A DNA stretch of 64,000 nt from Candidatus Planktophila lacus (GCF_002287925.1 NZ_CP016769.1:1240001-1304000); one strand, 5' to 3'. Numbered from the stretch's first letter, positions 37,937 through 47,904 are shown. Notes: generated from the letters alone by a model not told the origin. Translations and numbers: made by a program.

Positions 37937-39511
37937 TTAAAGCGATTTCATCTTCCCTGCCAGATCTTTAATTAGATCGGCATTTGCTTCTCGGTTAGGA
38001 ACATCCAGGACTACAACGCTTAGCCCCTTAATTGGTGCAGTTAATTCCTTACTTAAATCTGCGGAGTTATCGATAGTTTTTGTGCTGATACCCATTGATT
38101 TGGCAATCGCCGCAGGATCTAGCCCGTGTGGTGTCCCAAAAACTTCTTCAAATCCTTCAACTCCGCGTTGTGGCAGAGTTGAGAAAATTCCACCGCCATC
38201 ATTATTTACAACGAAGATCTTGAGGTTTACCTGGTCGTGATGAATTAACCCAGTTAAGTCATGTAAGAAAGCTAAATCTCCAAGTACTGCAATTGCCGAA
38301 CCGTGATGTGTTGCAATTCCCGTTGCGGTTGAGATATTTCCATCAATGCCTGCAAGCCCACGATTGGCATAGGTAATGACTCCTGATCGTGCAGCTGCAA
38401 AAGCTTCAAGGTCTCTAATCGGACGCGATGATGCAATAAATATTGCCGTTTCTGCAGGAAGGTTGGCTGCAATCTCACGAGCGATAACTGGTTCAGACCA
38501 GATTGAAATCTCTTTCACAACTTTTGCAGTGCGTTCAGAATACTTCTGCCATTTAGCAATCCATTCCAGATCGGCAGGCGCAACATAAAGTTCGGGGAGA
38601 TCGGTAAAACGCTTATCTGCCGTGCGATCTGTATCTACTGTTGCAATTCGCGGATCAATAACAAATGTTGACCGCGCAGATTTAATGAGTGCGTTAACCG
38701 ATCTGGAAAGTGTTGTGCGGCCAATGACAATGACGGTATCTGGAGCCAAATCTTTAGCGATTGGAGTTGCTGTTAGAAATAAACTGGCATGGGCGTTGGC
38801 CTCTGCAAATGTAAGTGGATCCTCGCTGATTACCGGCCATCCGAGAGATTCAATAAATGCTCTAACTGCGGCAACTTCAAGTCCACCACGATCATGGCCA
38901 ATTACTAGTAAGCCACGTGTTGATTTACTGGCGAGAGTTCCGGCTTTCTTGCGATCAAAGACTTTTGGTGGATTTACCTTTAAACCATCGAGCCACGCAT
39001 CGTTATCGTCACCAAGAAGTGGTTCTTCAAATTGCACATTGATATGTACTGGGCCGGTTTGAAGTGCGTTAAGTGGAAGTTCTAGCGGATAGGCCCCACC
39101 AGAAACATCGGAGAAGTAACGAACTGCTTTGCCAAAGATGCGTGCTTGCTCAGTGGTTTGGTTGGCGCCCGTTCGACGTAGTTCGGCTGGACGATCTGCA
39201 GTGATTACAAAGAGTGGGATATTTGAATGTGATGCTTCCAGAACTGCAGGATGGTAATTCGCAACCGCTGTTCCGCTAGTGCAGATAACTGGCACAGGAC
39301 GATTACTGGCCTTTGCTAAACCAAGTGCGTAGAAAGCAGCGGTGCGTTCGTCGATGCGGATATGTAACTTAATCAAGCCACGCTTTTGTGCCGCAACGAG
39401 TGCAAGAGATAAAGGTGCATTGCGGGATCCTGGTGAAATAACTGCATCAGTTATTCCCGCCTCAAGAATTTGGCGAATGATTACGCGAGCAAGTTGAGTT
39501 GCTTGGTTCAT
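37937..39511 (-). CDS. menD: SEPHCHC synthase (2-oxoglutarate decarboxylase type)
   Basis: A 524-residue thiamine-diphosphate enzyme that joins isochorismate to decarboxylated 2-oxoglutarate. VISPGSRNAPLSLAL and IDERTAAFYALGLAK mark the N-terminal pyrimidine domain, and VVNNDGGGIFSTLPQRGVE is the C-terminal ThDP/Mg2+ region. The ATG at 39511 overlaps the menC stop (ATGA); a longer frame inside menC is not supported. It is the last gene of the leftward menB-menC-menD unit. Confidence 0.94.
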   Translation of the reverse strand: MNQATQLARVIIRQILEAGITDAVISPGSRNAPLSLALVAAQKRGLIKLHIRIDERTAAFYALGLAKASNRPVPVICTSGTAVANYHPAVLEASHSNIPLFVITADRPAELRRTGANQTTEQARIFGKAVRYFSDVSGGAYPLELPLNALQTGPVHINVQFEEPLLGDDNDAWLDGLKVNPPKVFDRKKAGTLASKSTRGLLVIGHDRGGLEVAAVRAFIESLGWPVISEDPLTFAEANAHASLFLTATPIAKDLAPDTVIVIGRTTLSRSVNALIKSARSTFVIDPRIATVDTDRTADKRFTDLPELYVAPADLEWIAKWQKYSERTAKVVKEISIWSEPVIAREIAANLPAETAIFIASSRPIRDLEAFAAARSGVITYANRGLAGIDGNISTATGIATHHGSAIAVLGDLAFLHDLTGLIHHDQVNLKIFVVNNDGGGIFSTLPQRGVEGFEEVFGTPHGLDPAAIAKSMGISTKTIDNSADLSKELTAPIKGLSVVVLDVPNREANADLIKDLAGKMKSL

Positions 39512-40455
39512 GCGATTAGCTCCCAAGTCTTCATGAGGCGATCCTGCCACCATTTATATCTCTCTGGTGAAACTTCAAGACCTTCGAAGTTTGGCTTAAT
39601 CCGCTTTACTTCAATTTCGCCGTTAACAATTGGAAGATCGCCAACATTTGCTGAAAGTAGTGAGCCTGTGGCAAGTCCGCAATCAAAATTCATCTCGCTA
39701 ACTGAGGCAGCCAGAGCTAATCCGTGGGAAATTCCCACAGCACTTTCTAGGGCGCTAGAAATAACGATCGGTAAATTGTGGCGCTGCGCTAATTGATGTA
39801 CGCGCACGATTCCACCTAGTGGTTGCACTTTGAGTGCCAAGATATCTACGGCGCCGCTTAGATCTACTTTAAATGGATCAGCAGATTTTCTAAGTATTTC
39901 ATCGCCAGCGATTGGAATATCTACCTTTAGCTTTGCCTTTAATTCGCGCAGCTTGTCAACGCTCTGGCAAGGTTGTTCGACATATTCAATCGCACCAATG
40001 TTTTCGTAGATTGATCGCAAGTTAGTTATTGCAGTTGCAACGCTCCAATTCCCGTTTACATCGATTCGCAATTTAGCGTTTGGTCGAAGCGCGCGAACTT
40101 TGGCAAGGCGAGCGATATCTTCACTTAAGTTATCGCCTACCTTTACTTTAAAAGTATTTACTCCTGGGAAAGTTTCGACAATTCTTTCGATATCACTTGG
40201 CGCATTCAGCGCAGGAATGGTTCCATTTACTTTTACTTTGCTCCGCTTGAGTTCTGGCCATGGCTTGGTTGCGGCTTCAATTGCAGATTGCAGCCAAGGT
40301 ACACATTCACTTGGTTGGTATTCCAGAAATGGTGAGAACTCTCCCCATCCAGCGACGCCTTGAATGAGCGCTACTTCGCGAATATTTATCCCGCGGAAGT
40401 TTGTCTTAGTAGGTAGCGCAACAACGCGCATTGTGGAGAAGAGTTCTTGCGACAT
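39508..40455 (-). CDS. menC: o-Succinylbenzoate synthase
   Basis: A 315-residue enolase-superfamily enzyme that dehydrates SHCHC to o-succinylbenzoate. The catalytic lysine pair and metal ligands lie in NTFKVKVGDN, LRIDVNGNW, YVEQPC and AGDEILRKS along the barrel, and the last lysine in ILALKVQPLGG. It sits between menB (2-base gap) and menD (ATGA overlap). A MenH (SHCHC synthase) is not seen in this cluster. Confidence 0.92.
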   Translation of the reverse strand: MSQELFSTMRVVALPTKTNFRGINIREVALIQGVAGWGEFSPFLEYQPSECVPWLQSAIEAATKPWPELKRSKVKVNGTIPALNAPSDIERIVETFPGVNTFKVKVGDNLSEDIARLAKVRALRPNAKLRIDVNGNWSVATAITNLRSIYENIGAIEYVEQPCQSVDKLRELKAKLKVDIPIAGDEILRKSADPFKVDLSGAVDILALKVQPLGGIVRVHQLAQRHNLPIVISSALESAVGISHGLALAASVSEMNFDCGLATGSLLSANVGDLPIVNGEIEVKRIKPNFEGLEVSPERYKWWQDRLMKTWELIA

Positions 40456-40457
40456 AT

Positions 40458-41336
40458 TTAGGGACGCTTGGGAAACTTTCCAAAATCTGGCGCGCGCTTT
40501 TCCTTGTAAGCATCGCGGCCTTCTTGACCTTCTTCACTTAAGTAGAAGAGCAGCGTTGCATCGCCAGCAAGTTGTTGAATTCCAGCAAGGCCATCATCGG
40601 CTGCGTTCATTGAAGATTTAAGTAGGCGAAGTGCAAGTGGAGAATTGCGCAGCATTTCGCGGCACCAAGAAACTGTTTCAGCTTCAAGTTCTTTAAGCGG
40701 AACAACGGTATTAACAAGGCCCATGGCGAGCGCTTCTTGCGCATCGTATTGACGAGTCATAAACCAAATTTCACGCGCCTTCTTCTGTCCAACACTTGCG
40801 GCAAGTAAACCTGAACCGTAACCGCCATCGAATGAACCAACCATTGGGCCGGTCTGACCGAACTTGGCGTTATCGGCAGCAATTGTTAAATCACAAACAA
40901 CGTGCAGAACATGTCCACCGCCAATTGCCCAACCAGCGACCATTGCAACAACAGGCTTAGGGGTGCGACGAATTTGAATTTGTAGATCTAAAACGTTTAA
41001 GCGGCCGATGCCCTTTTGTGCCAAGGGATCTTCGCCGAGATATCCATCATCTCCGCGCACGCTGATATCTCCGCCAGAACAGAAGGCTTCATCGCCGGTT
41101 CCGGTAAAGATGATTACGCCGACATCTGAGTTATCGCGCGCGAGTGAGAATGCTTCTTGTAATTCAATAATTGTTTGGGGGCGAAATGCGTTACGCACCT
41201 CTGGTCGATTGATCGCGATCTTGGCCATGCCGTCGCCTACTTGATAGGTGATATCGGTAAATTTCTCTCCACCTGCGCCAGTTGCCCACGCAGGGATAGA
41301 ACGGTTACCAAATTCACGCTTGATCGGCTTGCTCAC
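40458..41336 (-). CDS. menB: 1,4-Dihydroxy-2-naphthoyl-CoA synthase
   Basis: A 292-residue crotonase-fold enzyme that closes the second ring of the naphthoquinone. Visible are [14 protein letters not shown], the oxyanion region [35 protein letters not shown] and the C-terminal [17 protein letters not shown], which is characteristic of MenB. The start is GTG with GGAGGAA four bases upstream. It is divergent from menE over a 42-base gap. Confidence 0.95.
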   Translation of the reverse strand: MSKPIKREFGNRSIPAWATGAGGEKFTDITYQVGDGMAKIAINRPEVRNAFRPQTIIELQEAFSLARDNSDVGVIIFTGTGDEAFCSGGDISVRGDDGYLGEDPLAQKGIGRLNVLDLQIQIRRTPKPVVAMVAGWAIGGGHVLHVVCDLTIAADNAKFGQTGPMVGSFDGGYGSGLLAASVGQKKAREIWFMTRQYDAQEALAMGLVNTVVPLKELEAETVSWCREMLRNSPLALRLLKSSMNAADDGLAGIQQLAGDATLLFYLSEEGQEGRDAYKEKRAPDFGKFPKRP

Positions 41337-41378
41337 GATTCCTCCATCTTCGACTTCGAGCGATAGCCTACGCGTGCA

Positions 41379-42476
41379 ATGGAGCAGACGTCACAACGAG
41401 AGATTCGTGCGATAGATCCCACGTGGGACCTCGCCGAGTTAATGGCGCGCCTTGCCAAAGCCCTTATTGGAGATGGTTCGGCCCTGGCCCTTGGCCCAGT
41501 TTCAGTCGCCGGCGCCCCAGATCGCGTGGCGCTAGTAGTCAATACCAGCGGATCAACTGGGATAGCTAAAGAAGTTGGTTTATCGGCCAGCGCACTTTTA
41601 GAGAGCGCCAAGAGTGCAAATAAATTTGTTGGTGCAAAGCCAGGGCAGATCTGGTCGTTGTTGCTGCCGTTAACTCATATCGCAGGCATAAACATTTTAG
41701 TTAGAAGTTTAGAACTTGGAACAGTGCCAATTGATGCCCGAGAAATTACTGGCAAATACCCGTTCGCTGATTTCACTGCAGTTGTGCCGACTCAATTGTT
41801 TCGTGCGCTAAATGACGACAGCGATCTGCTGGAACATTTGATTTCTGCGCAAGCGGTATTGGTGGGAGGTGCGGCACTTTCTTCAGAGCTACGTGAAGCC
41901 GCACATGAAGCAGGTATCAAGGTAGTTGAGACTTACGGCATGACCGAAACCTCAGGTGGATGTATTTACAACGGAACACCGCTTGACGGAACCGAATTTG
42001 AAATTGACGATCTTGGAGTTATTTCAATATTTAGCAAATCGCTAGCCACAACTTATCTAAATGATCCAAAATCTTGGGATGAGAAGATCCGTAACGGATA
42101 CTTTGTCACAACTGATCTTGGATATATCGAAGATGGAAAACTTGTCGTAACCGGCAGAAGCGATGATCTGATTATCTCTGGTGGCGAAAATATCTCGTTG
42201 GCTGAAGTAGAAAGAATTGTCTCGACAACTTTTTCTGGAATTGATTGTGCAGCATTTGCGGTATCTGATCCACAATGGGGGCAATCACTTCAATTAGCGA
42301 TTGCTGGCGATGTTAAGCCAGAGCAATCTGCGATAAACGAATATCTCTCTTCACAAATCTCAAAAGCGGCAAAGGTAAAGAACTTCTTATATGTAAGCCA
42401 ACTCCCCCGTACCGCCCTTGGCAAAATTGATCGCCGCAAACTTGCAGAGCTCGCGACTGAGGCAAACCATGGCTAA
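41379..42476 (+). CDS. menE: o-Succinylbenzoate-CoA ligase
   Basis: A 365-residue AMP-forming acyl-CoA ligase, on the short side for the ANL family, as usual for actinobacterial MenE. The ATP loop is [17 protein letters not shown] (about residue 55), the A5 region is [12 protein letters not shown], and the C-terminal lysine is in [14 protein letters not shown]. It activates OSB for MenB. No ribosome binding site is visible; TAGCCT lies 9 bases before the ATG. The stop overlaps the menA start by 8 bases. Confidence 0.92.
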   Translation: MEQTSQREIRAIDPTWDLAELMARLAKALIGDGSALALGPVSVAGAPDRVALVVNTSGSTGIAKEVGLSASALLESAKSANKFVGAKPGQIWSLLLPLTHIAGINILVRSLELGTVPIDAREITGKYPFADFTAVVPTQLFRALNDDSDLLEHLISAQAVLVGGAALSSELREAAHEAGIKVVETYGMTETSGGCIYNGTPLDGTEFEIDDLGVISIFSKSLATTYLNDPKSWDEKIRNGYFVTTDLGYIEDGKLVVTGRSDDLIISGGENISLAEVERIVSTTFSGIDCAAFAVSDPQWGQSLQLAIAGDVKPEQSAINEYLSSQISKAAKVKNFLYVSQLPRTALGKIDRRKLAELATEANHG

Positions 42477-43317
42477 TAAGTGGGTCCTTGGTGCGCGCCC
42501 GCGCACACTGGCTGCAGCTATTGCTCCGGTATTAGTTGCTACCGCATTTGCAGGAAGTGACTGGAAACCCGTCCCTGCAGCACTCGCACTCTTAGTTAGT
42601 TTGTCGCTGCAAATTGGCGTTAATTACGCAAATGATTATTCAGATGGAATCCGTGGCACTGATGATTCTCGTATCGGGCCGATCCGTTTAACCGCAAGCG
42701 GTCTGGCTAGTGCAAAATCTGTAAAGAACGCTGCCTTTATCTCTTTCTTCGTTGCGGCTATCGCTGGCTTAGTTCTGGCTCTTCAAACTTCCTGGTGGTT
42801 AATTGCTGTTGGTGCGCTAGCCATTGCGGCTGCTTGGGGATACACCGGAGGTTCTAACCCTTACGGATATAAAGGTTTAGGCGACTTTTCAGTCTTTGTG
42901 TTCTTTGGGATTGTTGCAACTGTCGGAAGTTATTACGTGCAGACCGAAGAGTTGAATTTGCAGATATTTATCGTGGCAGTTCCGATGGGTGCTCTGGCAT
43001 GTGCCATCCTGGCAATTAACAACTTAAGAGATCGCGGCCAAGATGAATTAGTTGGAAAGCGCACGATGGCGGTGCGGCTGGGAGATAAAGGTGCGCGTGC
43101 TCTTTACATATCTCTACTAGTTTCGGCCCACCTCTTTGCTCTGCTTACCTTCGAGCCTTTTGCTTTACTTACTTTGTTAGCGCTACCTCTCAGCACATCT
43201 CTGGCAAGTTCGGTCTGGGCTGGGACAACTGGCGCAGCGCTGATTCCACTTCTGGCAAAGACCGGCAAGTTGCAGATGCTCTTTGCCGCTCTATTTGCAC
43301 TCGGCCTAGTCCTCTAA
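42469..43317 (+). CDS. menA: 1,4-Dihydroxy-2-naphthoate polyprenyltransferase
   Basis: A 282-residue UbiA-family membrane enzyme that attaches the polyprenyl tail to DHNA. The two aspartate motifs are NYANDYSDGIRGTD (about residue 58) and INNLRDRGQDELVGKRT. The ATG at 42469 is chosen because the protein then begins with the family's WVLGARPRTLAAAIAP; a longer upstream frame lies inside menE. Its prenyl donor would come from the polyprenyl synthase at 19269-20258. Confidence 0.95.
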   Translation: MANKWVLGARPRTLAAAIAPVLVATAFAGSDWKPVPAALALLVSLSLQIGVNYANDYSDGIRGTDDSRIGPIRLTASGLASAKSVKNAAFISFFVAAIAGLVLALQTSWWLIAVGALAIAAAWGYTGGSNPYGYKGLGDFSVFVFFGIVATVGSYYVQTEELNLQIFIVAVPMGALACAILAINNLRDRGQDELVGKRTMAVRLGDKGARALYISLLVSAHLFALLTFEPFALLTLLALPLSTSLASSVWAGTTGAALIPLLAKTGKLQMLFAALFALGLVL

Positions 43318-43324
43318 CTTTCGC

Positions 43325-43330
43325 TAGACT
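43325..43330 (+). promoter_or_regulatory. Putative -10 element for the PLDc_N gene
   Basis: TAGACT stands 6 bases before the ATG at 43337, without a ribosome binding site. Confidence 0.45.
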
Positions 43331-43336
43331 CTACCC

Positions 43337-43597
43337 ATGCTCAGATTTCAAGCGCTCTTCGTTATCGCATCTCTTGCCTTAACTCTTTACTCGTTTATTG
43401 ATTGTGCAAAACGTGATGAGTCGCTAATTCAGAAACTTCCTAAATGGGGTTGGCTGCTAATTATTTTGTTCTTCTCAGCTTTTGGAGCTATCGCTTATCT
43501 ATTTATTGGTCGCACCCGCAGAGATAAAGGCCCTCGTCCACCAAAGCGCAGAATCTTGCCTCCGGATGATGACCCAGATTTCTTGCGTCGCCTTTAG
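43337..43597 (+). CDS. Small PLDc_N-domain membrane protein
   Basis: An 86-residue protein with two membrane segments (residues 5-20 and 35-58) separated by a short loop FIDCAKRDESLIQKLPKWGW, the phospholipase-D nuclease N-terminal (PLDc_N) domain found alone in many actinobacteria. The C-terminal tail is basic and Pro-rich (RRDKGPRPPKRRILPPD). There is no catalytic phospholipase domain, so it is not an enzyme by itself; its role is unknown. It lies between menA and the convergent cytochrome c maturation operon. Confidence 0.85.
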   Translation: MLRFQALFVIASLALTLYSFIDCAKRDESLIQKLPKWGWLLIILFFSAFGAIAYLFIGRTRRDKGPRPPKRRILPPDDDPDFLRRL

Positions 43598-43607
43598 TAT
43601 TTAACTC

Positions 43608-44522
43608 TTAAAGACCGCTGTATGTGTGCTTTCCAGTTCCCCATACATTTACATATACATAGTTAAATAGAAATGTTGAGCCTGCAAATAAGCAGAGCCA
43701 AGCAGCGCGACGTCCACGCCAACCAATAGTTACGCGCGCGTGAAGATATGCGGCATAGGCAACCCAAGTAATGAAGGCCCAAGTCTCTTTTGGATCCCAA
43801 CCCCAGTAACGACCCCATGCGCTCTCTGCCCAAATTGCACCCGCGATTACCGAGAAGGTCCAAAGTGGAAAGACAAATGCAACGAGTCGATAAGAGAGTT
43901 GATCCAAAGTCTCTAATTCAGGAAAACGTTTCGCCCAAGGTTTACGTTCGCCGCGACGTTCCATCGCATCGAGATAGAGGAACGCTCCGGCAATTACATT
44001 CGAAAGCAAGAAGACTCCGCCTGAAATAATTGCTGCGATTACGTGGATTACCAACCAAGTTGATTTCAGCGCTGGCACTAGCGGTGCGCTATCGCGATAA
44101 AGCAAAGTTACTGCAGTTCCTAAAGTTAACAACGCGGCGATTGAGATAAAGAGTCCGAGCCAACGCAGATCGTGCTTGCGCAGCGCGACTAGATATGCGC
44201 CGGTAAAAGCCAGAGCACCGGTGATTGAGAATTCATACATATTTCCCCATGGGACATGTCCATTGGAAATTCCACGCGCGATTACACCCGCGAGCAAAAG
44301 GAGAAAACCTAAGACCATCATCGCAGTTGCAATTCGCGCTGCACGTTCGGTTCGCGTGTAATCAAAAGTTCTAGTTAAAGTATTTCCTATCGCGCTATCA
44401 GCAAGCTCTGGTGAGCGAACTGCCCAAGCAGTCTCGAAGGCATGGGCTAAGAAAGAGAGCGCAAAAACTGCCATAGCCGAATAAATAGAGTAATTAGAGA
44501 TATATGCCCAAGTTGTTTGCAT
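43608..44522 (-). CDS. ccsA: Cytochrome c biogenesis protein CcsA/ResC (heme handling)
   Basis: A 304-residue membrane protein with about eight segments and the tryptophan-rich WGWDPKETWAFITW motif near residue 240 that binds heme on the outer side. Conserved flanking histidines are visible (for example in KSTWLVIHVIAA and AAYLHARVTIG). With ResB it delivers and ligates heme to apocytochromes c (System II). It is the last gene of the leftward operon and overlaps resB by one base (TAATG). Confidence 0.94.
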   Translation of the reverse strand: MQTTWAYISNYSIYSAMAVFALSFLAHAFETAWAVRSPELADSAIGNTLTRTFDYTRTERAARIATAMMVLGFLLLLAGVIARGISNGHVPWGNMYEFSITGALAFTGAYLVALRKHDLRWLGLFISIAALLTLGTAVTLLYRDSAPLVPALKSTWLVIHVIAAIISGGVFLLSNVIAGAFLYLDAMERRGERKPWAKRFPELETLDQLSYRLVAFVFPLWTFSVIAGAIWAESAWGRYWGWDPKETWAFITWVAYAAYLHARVTIGWRGRRAAWLCLFAGSTFLFNYVYVNVWGTGKHTYSGL

Positions 44523-45997
44523 TACTTCTCATCTCTCATATGCGCGGTTAATGAAGCGATCTCTTCTTCAAGTCCTGGGGCACCATTCTTGGCTAGCCCT
44601 GCTACTTCCACAACTCCAGACGGTGTGATCCTGATCCAAATACGACGGCGTCTTCCAAAGAGCGATGCAAGCAGACCAAGGATTGCGGCGATCGCGCCAT
44701 AGAGCGCGTATTCCTTGCCGGGATCGTTAACTATTTGCAGGTTTATCCAAGGTACAAAAGTTTCAAAGGTGATTGATCCCGCGCTGAAATTGAAGGTTTC
44801 ACCAGGCTTAAGCGAATCAAGTGCGATCCGCGACATCTCTGAAGTGTCAATGCGATAGACGGACTGTGGAATTCCTGAATCCAAACCGAGGTCACCTTCC
44901 CAAATAGAGAATAGAAGTCTGGGATCTAGCGCTTCAGGAAAGAGTGAGATTCCGCCATCGACTGCCGAACGCGCATAAGTAGGTAAGAAGCTTGCAACAA
45001 ATCCAAGTTGGGGACGAGCATCAGGAACTTTGATCGAACCAATTGATTTTAGAAATCCGTCTTGCGGCAAGAATGGCACTGGACCTTGAAAGACAACAAA
45101 GCCAGCGGTATCTCTAACTGTAACAATGGGCGAGTAACCATTGGCCTGCAAATAAACGCGAGTATTTCCAAATGTAAGTGGGCTATTTACCTTCAAAGCC
45201 TTCTCTTCAGAAACTTTTTCTCCAGGATTTGTTACCCGTACATTTGCGGTGTAATCCCTTGGGGCTGCAGTAACTGGATCGTAATCTGCTTGGAAATCTT
45301 CAACTTCAATAATAAAAGGATCGATTACATCTTCATTTACTAACTTTCCAAATGACAAGGTGTCATAAGAAGTCGGAACGCTAATGAACCGCTCTCCTTT
45401 ATTTACGATCGCTTCGCCACGCATTCCAAAGAGCGATCCAACGCTGACGCCAACCAGAATCAAGATAAGTGAGAGGTGGAATAAGAGGTTTCCAGTTTCG
45501 CGCAGGTAACCCTTTTCGGCAGAAACTGCTCCATCTTCGTAGCGAATTCGAAAGCGCTTGCGCTTTAACCAAGCAGCGCCCTTATCGAAGTTAGATTTAT
45601 CGCCAACAAAAGAAGTGAAGAACTCCATGCGAGAGAGATTCTTTGGAGTTGCCGGCGGCACCGCGCGCATCGCCTTGAAATGCTCAACCGATCTTGGCAG
45701 AACACAACCAATTAGTGAGATGAAGAGCAGAATATAAATAGCGCTAAACCAAGGTGATGAATAAACCTCAAAACCAGAGAAGCGATCAATCCAGCGAGCT
45801 AACTGCGGATCATCAATAAAGTACTGCCGCACCGCCATTGGGTTCTGACTGCGCTGCGGGACGAGCGAGCCTGGAATCGCAGCAACGCCCAACATCATCA
45901 ATAGAATTAGCGCAGTGCGCATACTTGTTAGCTGGCGCCAAGCAAAGCGCGCTAAACCGCCTGCACCGAGTTCGGGAACTTCTACTTGGCTACTCAT
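44522..45997 (-). CDS. resB: Cytochrome c biogenesis protein ResB
   Basis: A 491-residue ResB-family protein with membrane segments near residues 25-45, 85-105 and 170-190, a long extracytoplasmic domain, and a final segment near residue 445. Blocks typical of the family include TALILLMMLGVAAIPGSLVPQ and YLRETGNLLFHLSLILILVG. It forms the System II heme ligase with ResC. TAATG overlaps couple it to both neighbours. Confidence 0.93.
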   Translation of the reverse strand: MSSQVEVPELGAGGLARFAWRQLTSMRTALILLMMLGVAAIPGSLVPQRSQNPMAVRQYFIDDPQLARWIDRFSGFEVYSSPWFSAIYILLFISLIGCVLPRSVEHFKAMRAVPPATPKNLSRMEFFTSFVGDKSNFDKGAAWLKRKRFRIRYEDGAVSAEKGYLRETGNLLFHLSLILILVGVSVGSLFGMRGEAIVNKGERFISVPTSYDTLSFGKLVNEDVIDPFIIEVEDFQADYDPVTAAPRDYTANVRVTNPGEKVSEEKALKVNSPLTFGNTRVYLQANGYSPIVTVRDTAGFVVFQGPVPFLPQDGFLKSIGSIKVPDARPQLGFVASFLPTYARSAVDGGISLFPEALDPRLLFSIWEGDLGLDSGIPQSVYRIDTSEMSRIALDSLKPGETFNFSAGSITFETFVPWINLQIVNDPGKEYALYGAIAAILGLLASLFGRRRRIWIRITPSGVVEVAGLAKNGAPGLEEEIASLTAHMRDEK

Positions 45998-46722
45998 TAG
46001 ATCACCGGCGCAAAATCTGAAATTACTGAGCGAAGTGAGGCCATCAAATCAGACCAGAGACCAAGCAGTTGTGCGATTCCGATAAGAATCAAAATCACTC
46101 CACCGATCTTGGAGATCAAATCACCGCGTCTAACTAAGAACTTCCGTAACTTCTCGGATTTATCTAGAAAGAGTCCGGTTGCGATAAATGGTGCACCTAA
46201 ACCGATGCAATATCCCAGAGATAAAATCGCTCCGCGTGCGGCACTTGATTCTTGAAATGCCAGAGTTTGTACCGTTGCTAGCGCCGGTCCAATGCATGGC
46301 GTCCAGCCGATACCAAAGAGAAATCCCAGAAGCGGAGCGCCAACTAGCCCGCCAGTTGTTGAGATACGGGGATGAAAAGTTGGAGCCATCGGAAAGATAC
46401 CCATAAAGAGCAGGCCTAAGAGAATTGTTAAGCCACCCAGGATGCGAGTGATCAACTCTTCTCGCGCAAATACTTCAGAGCCGATTCCGCCGAAGAGCGC
46501 ACCATAAGAGATAAAGAGCGCGCTAAAGCCGGCAACAAAGAGAATCGATCCTAAGAAGACTCGGCCGCGAGATTTAGAAAAACCTGCCGCATAGGCGAGA
46601 TAGCCCGGAACTAGCGGAAGTACACAAGGAGATAGAAAAGAGATGATGCCAGCGAAGATGGCGAAAGGCAGCGCTGCCAGCAAATAGCCACCCATTAATT
46701 GATCTACAACGAAGCCGCTCAT
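45997..46722 (-). CDS. ccdA: Thiol-disulfide membrane transporter CcdA
   Basis: A 241-residue, six-segment membrane protein that passes reducing equivalents from cytoplasmic thioredoxin to extracytoplasmic ResA. The redox cysteines are in ISFLSPCVLPLVPGY (C33) and GIGWTPCIGPALATVQT. It lies between resA (ATGA overlap) and resB (TAATG overlap), the classic System II order. Confidence 0.95.
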   Translation of the reverse strand: MSGFVVDQLMGGYLLAALPFAIFAGIISFLSPCVLPLVPGYLAYAAGFSKSRGRVFLGSILFVAGFSALFISYGALFGGIGSEVFAREELITRILGGLTILLGLLFMGIFPMAPTFHPRISTTGGLVGAPLLGFLFGIGWTPCIGPALATVQTLAFQESSAARGAILSLGYCIGLGAPFIATGLFLDKSEKLRKFLVRRGDLISKIGGVILILIGIAQLLGLWSDLMASLRSVISDFAPVI

Positions 46723-47264
46723 TCTGCTTCTAACTTTCTAATTATCTTGCTTAGCGATGTCAGCGTTACTTCACCAGAGATTCGTGCAGCGACATTTCCG
46801 TTCTTATCAATCAGAACAGTGGAAGGAATGGCATTTGCAGGAAGCGTAGATTTAAAGCCCAGCAAGAGCTCATCATCGATAAATGTTGGATATTGGATAT
46901 TTAATCTGCGCGCTAAAGCTTCCGCATTTACTGGGTTATCGCGAGTCAATATCCCCATAAATTGCACGTTGGGATATTGCTTGGAAAGTTCGATAAGTGT
47001 TGGGATCTCTGCGCGACATGGTGAACACCAAGAAGCCCAAACATTTACTACCGCAACTTGTCCAGGGTTAAAGATAAAAGTCTTGCCCGTGAGAGTCATT
47101 CCCGATAACGCCGGCGCTGCTTTGCGATCTTCCAAATTTATATTGGTGACTGCCCCACTGCCTTCAATGAAACTTTCTTCCGCGATCGAACTTCCGCCAC
47201 CGCACGCAGTTACGGTAAGGGCGATAATCAGAATTGGCGCGAGGCTAGAAAGTCTTTTGCGCAT
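46719..47264 (-). CDS. resA: TlpA/ResA-type thiol-disulfide oxidoreductase, lipoprotein
   Basis: A 181-residue thioredoxin-fold protein. The N-terminal signal ends in a lipobox (LTVTAC, Cys21), so it is lipid-anchored on the outer face of the membrane. The active site is WASWCSPCRAEIP (C80, C83). It reduces the CXXCH cysteines of apocytochromes c, receiving electrons from CcdA. It lies 3 bases after the phosphatase gene. Confidence 0.93.
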   Translation of the reverse strand: MRKRLSSLAPILIIALTVTACGGGSSIAEESFIEGSGAVTNINLEDRKAAPALSGMTLTGKTFIFNPGQVAVVNVWASWCSPCRAEIPTLIELSKQYPNVQFMGILTRDNPVNAEALARRLNIQYPTFIDDELLLGFKSTLPANAIPSTVLIDKNGNVAARISGEVTLTSLSKIIRKLEAE

Positions 47265-47267
47265 TAC

Positions 47268-47891
47268 TTATTTCTTCTCGGGCAGTAAATGTCCGGCTGG
47301 TTCAGAATAGGAAAGTCCTGAAATAACGCCTTCGTCATCAAAGTGAACGCTAGTCACTGAAGCGAGTGTGCAGATTCGATTTCTTGGATCATGCAGAAGA
47401 GAGCGACCTTCGATTGCACTTCTTAAAATCCAAATTGGCAGTTGATGAGAAACAACGATCGCATCTTTTCCATTGGCAGCTTTGCGAGCAGCAAAGATTG
47501 CGGCGAGCATGCGGTTGATCTGCTCTTCGTAAGGTTCTCCCCAAGATGGTTTCCATGGGTTATATAAATGGCGCCACGAAGATGGGTGTTTTAGCACTCC
47601 ACTGCCTAGTTCAAAACTTTTTCCTTCAAAGACATTGGCGGCTTCGATTAAACGTTCATCAGTTGTTATCTCAATACCGTGCGCGCGAGCAATTGGTGCT
47701 GCGGTTTCTTGCGCACGTTGCAGAGGTGAGACATGCAGTGCGCCAAGGTTTATCGATTTAGACCATTCACCAAGAGTTTGCGCCATTTGCTGTCCGCGAG
47801 TTGAAAGTCTCCAACCTGGTTGTCGTCCATAGAGAATTTTCTCAGGATTCTCTACTTCTCCATGTCGCGCGACGTGAACCGTTGTACTCAT
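47268..47891 (-). CDS. Histidine phosphatase (phosphoglycerate mutase-like) family protein
   Basis: A 207-residue protein. The phosphohistidine motif is VHVARHGEVENPEKILYGR at the N-terminus and the second histidine is in AIVVSHQLPIWIL. Such proteins at the head of actinobacterial cytochrome-maturation operons are common, but their substrate is unknown. ATG 47891 is preferred over 47903 because TATGCT lies 7 bases upstream on the coding strand. It is the first gene of the res operon. Confidence 0.88.
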   Translation of the reverse strand: MSTTVHVARHGEVENPEKILYGRQPGWRLSTRGQQMAQTLGEWSKSINLGALHVSPLQRAQETAAPIARAHGIEITTDERLIEAANVFEGKSFELGSGVLKHPSSWRHLYNPWKPSWGEPYEEQINRMLAAIFAARKAANGKDAIVVSHQLPIWILRSAIEGRSLLHDPRNRICTLASVTSVHFDDEGVISGLSYSEPAGHLLPEKK

Positions 47892-47898
47892 AGCGCTA

Positions 47899-47904
47899 AG
47901 CATA
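47899..47904 (-). promoter_or_regulatory. Putative -10 element for the phosphatase-res operon
   Basis: TATGCT on the reverse strand followed by 7 bases and the ATG at 47891, without a ribosome binding site; a leaderless mRNA is suggested for the operon head. Confidence 0.45.
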
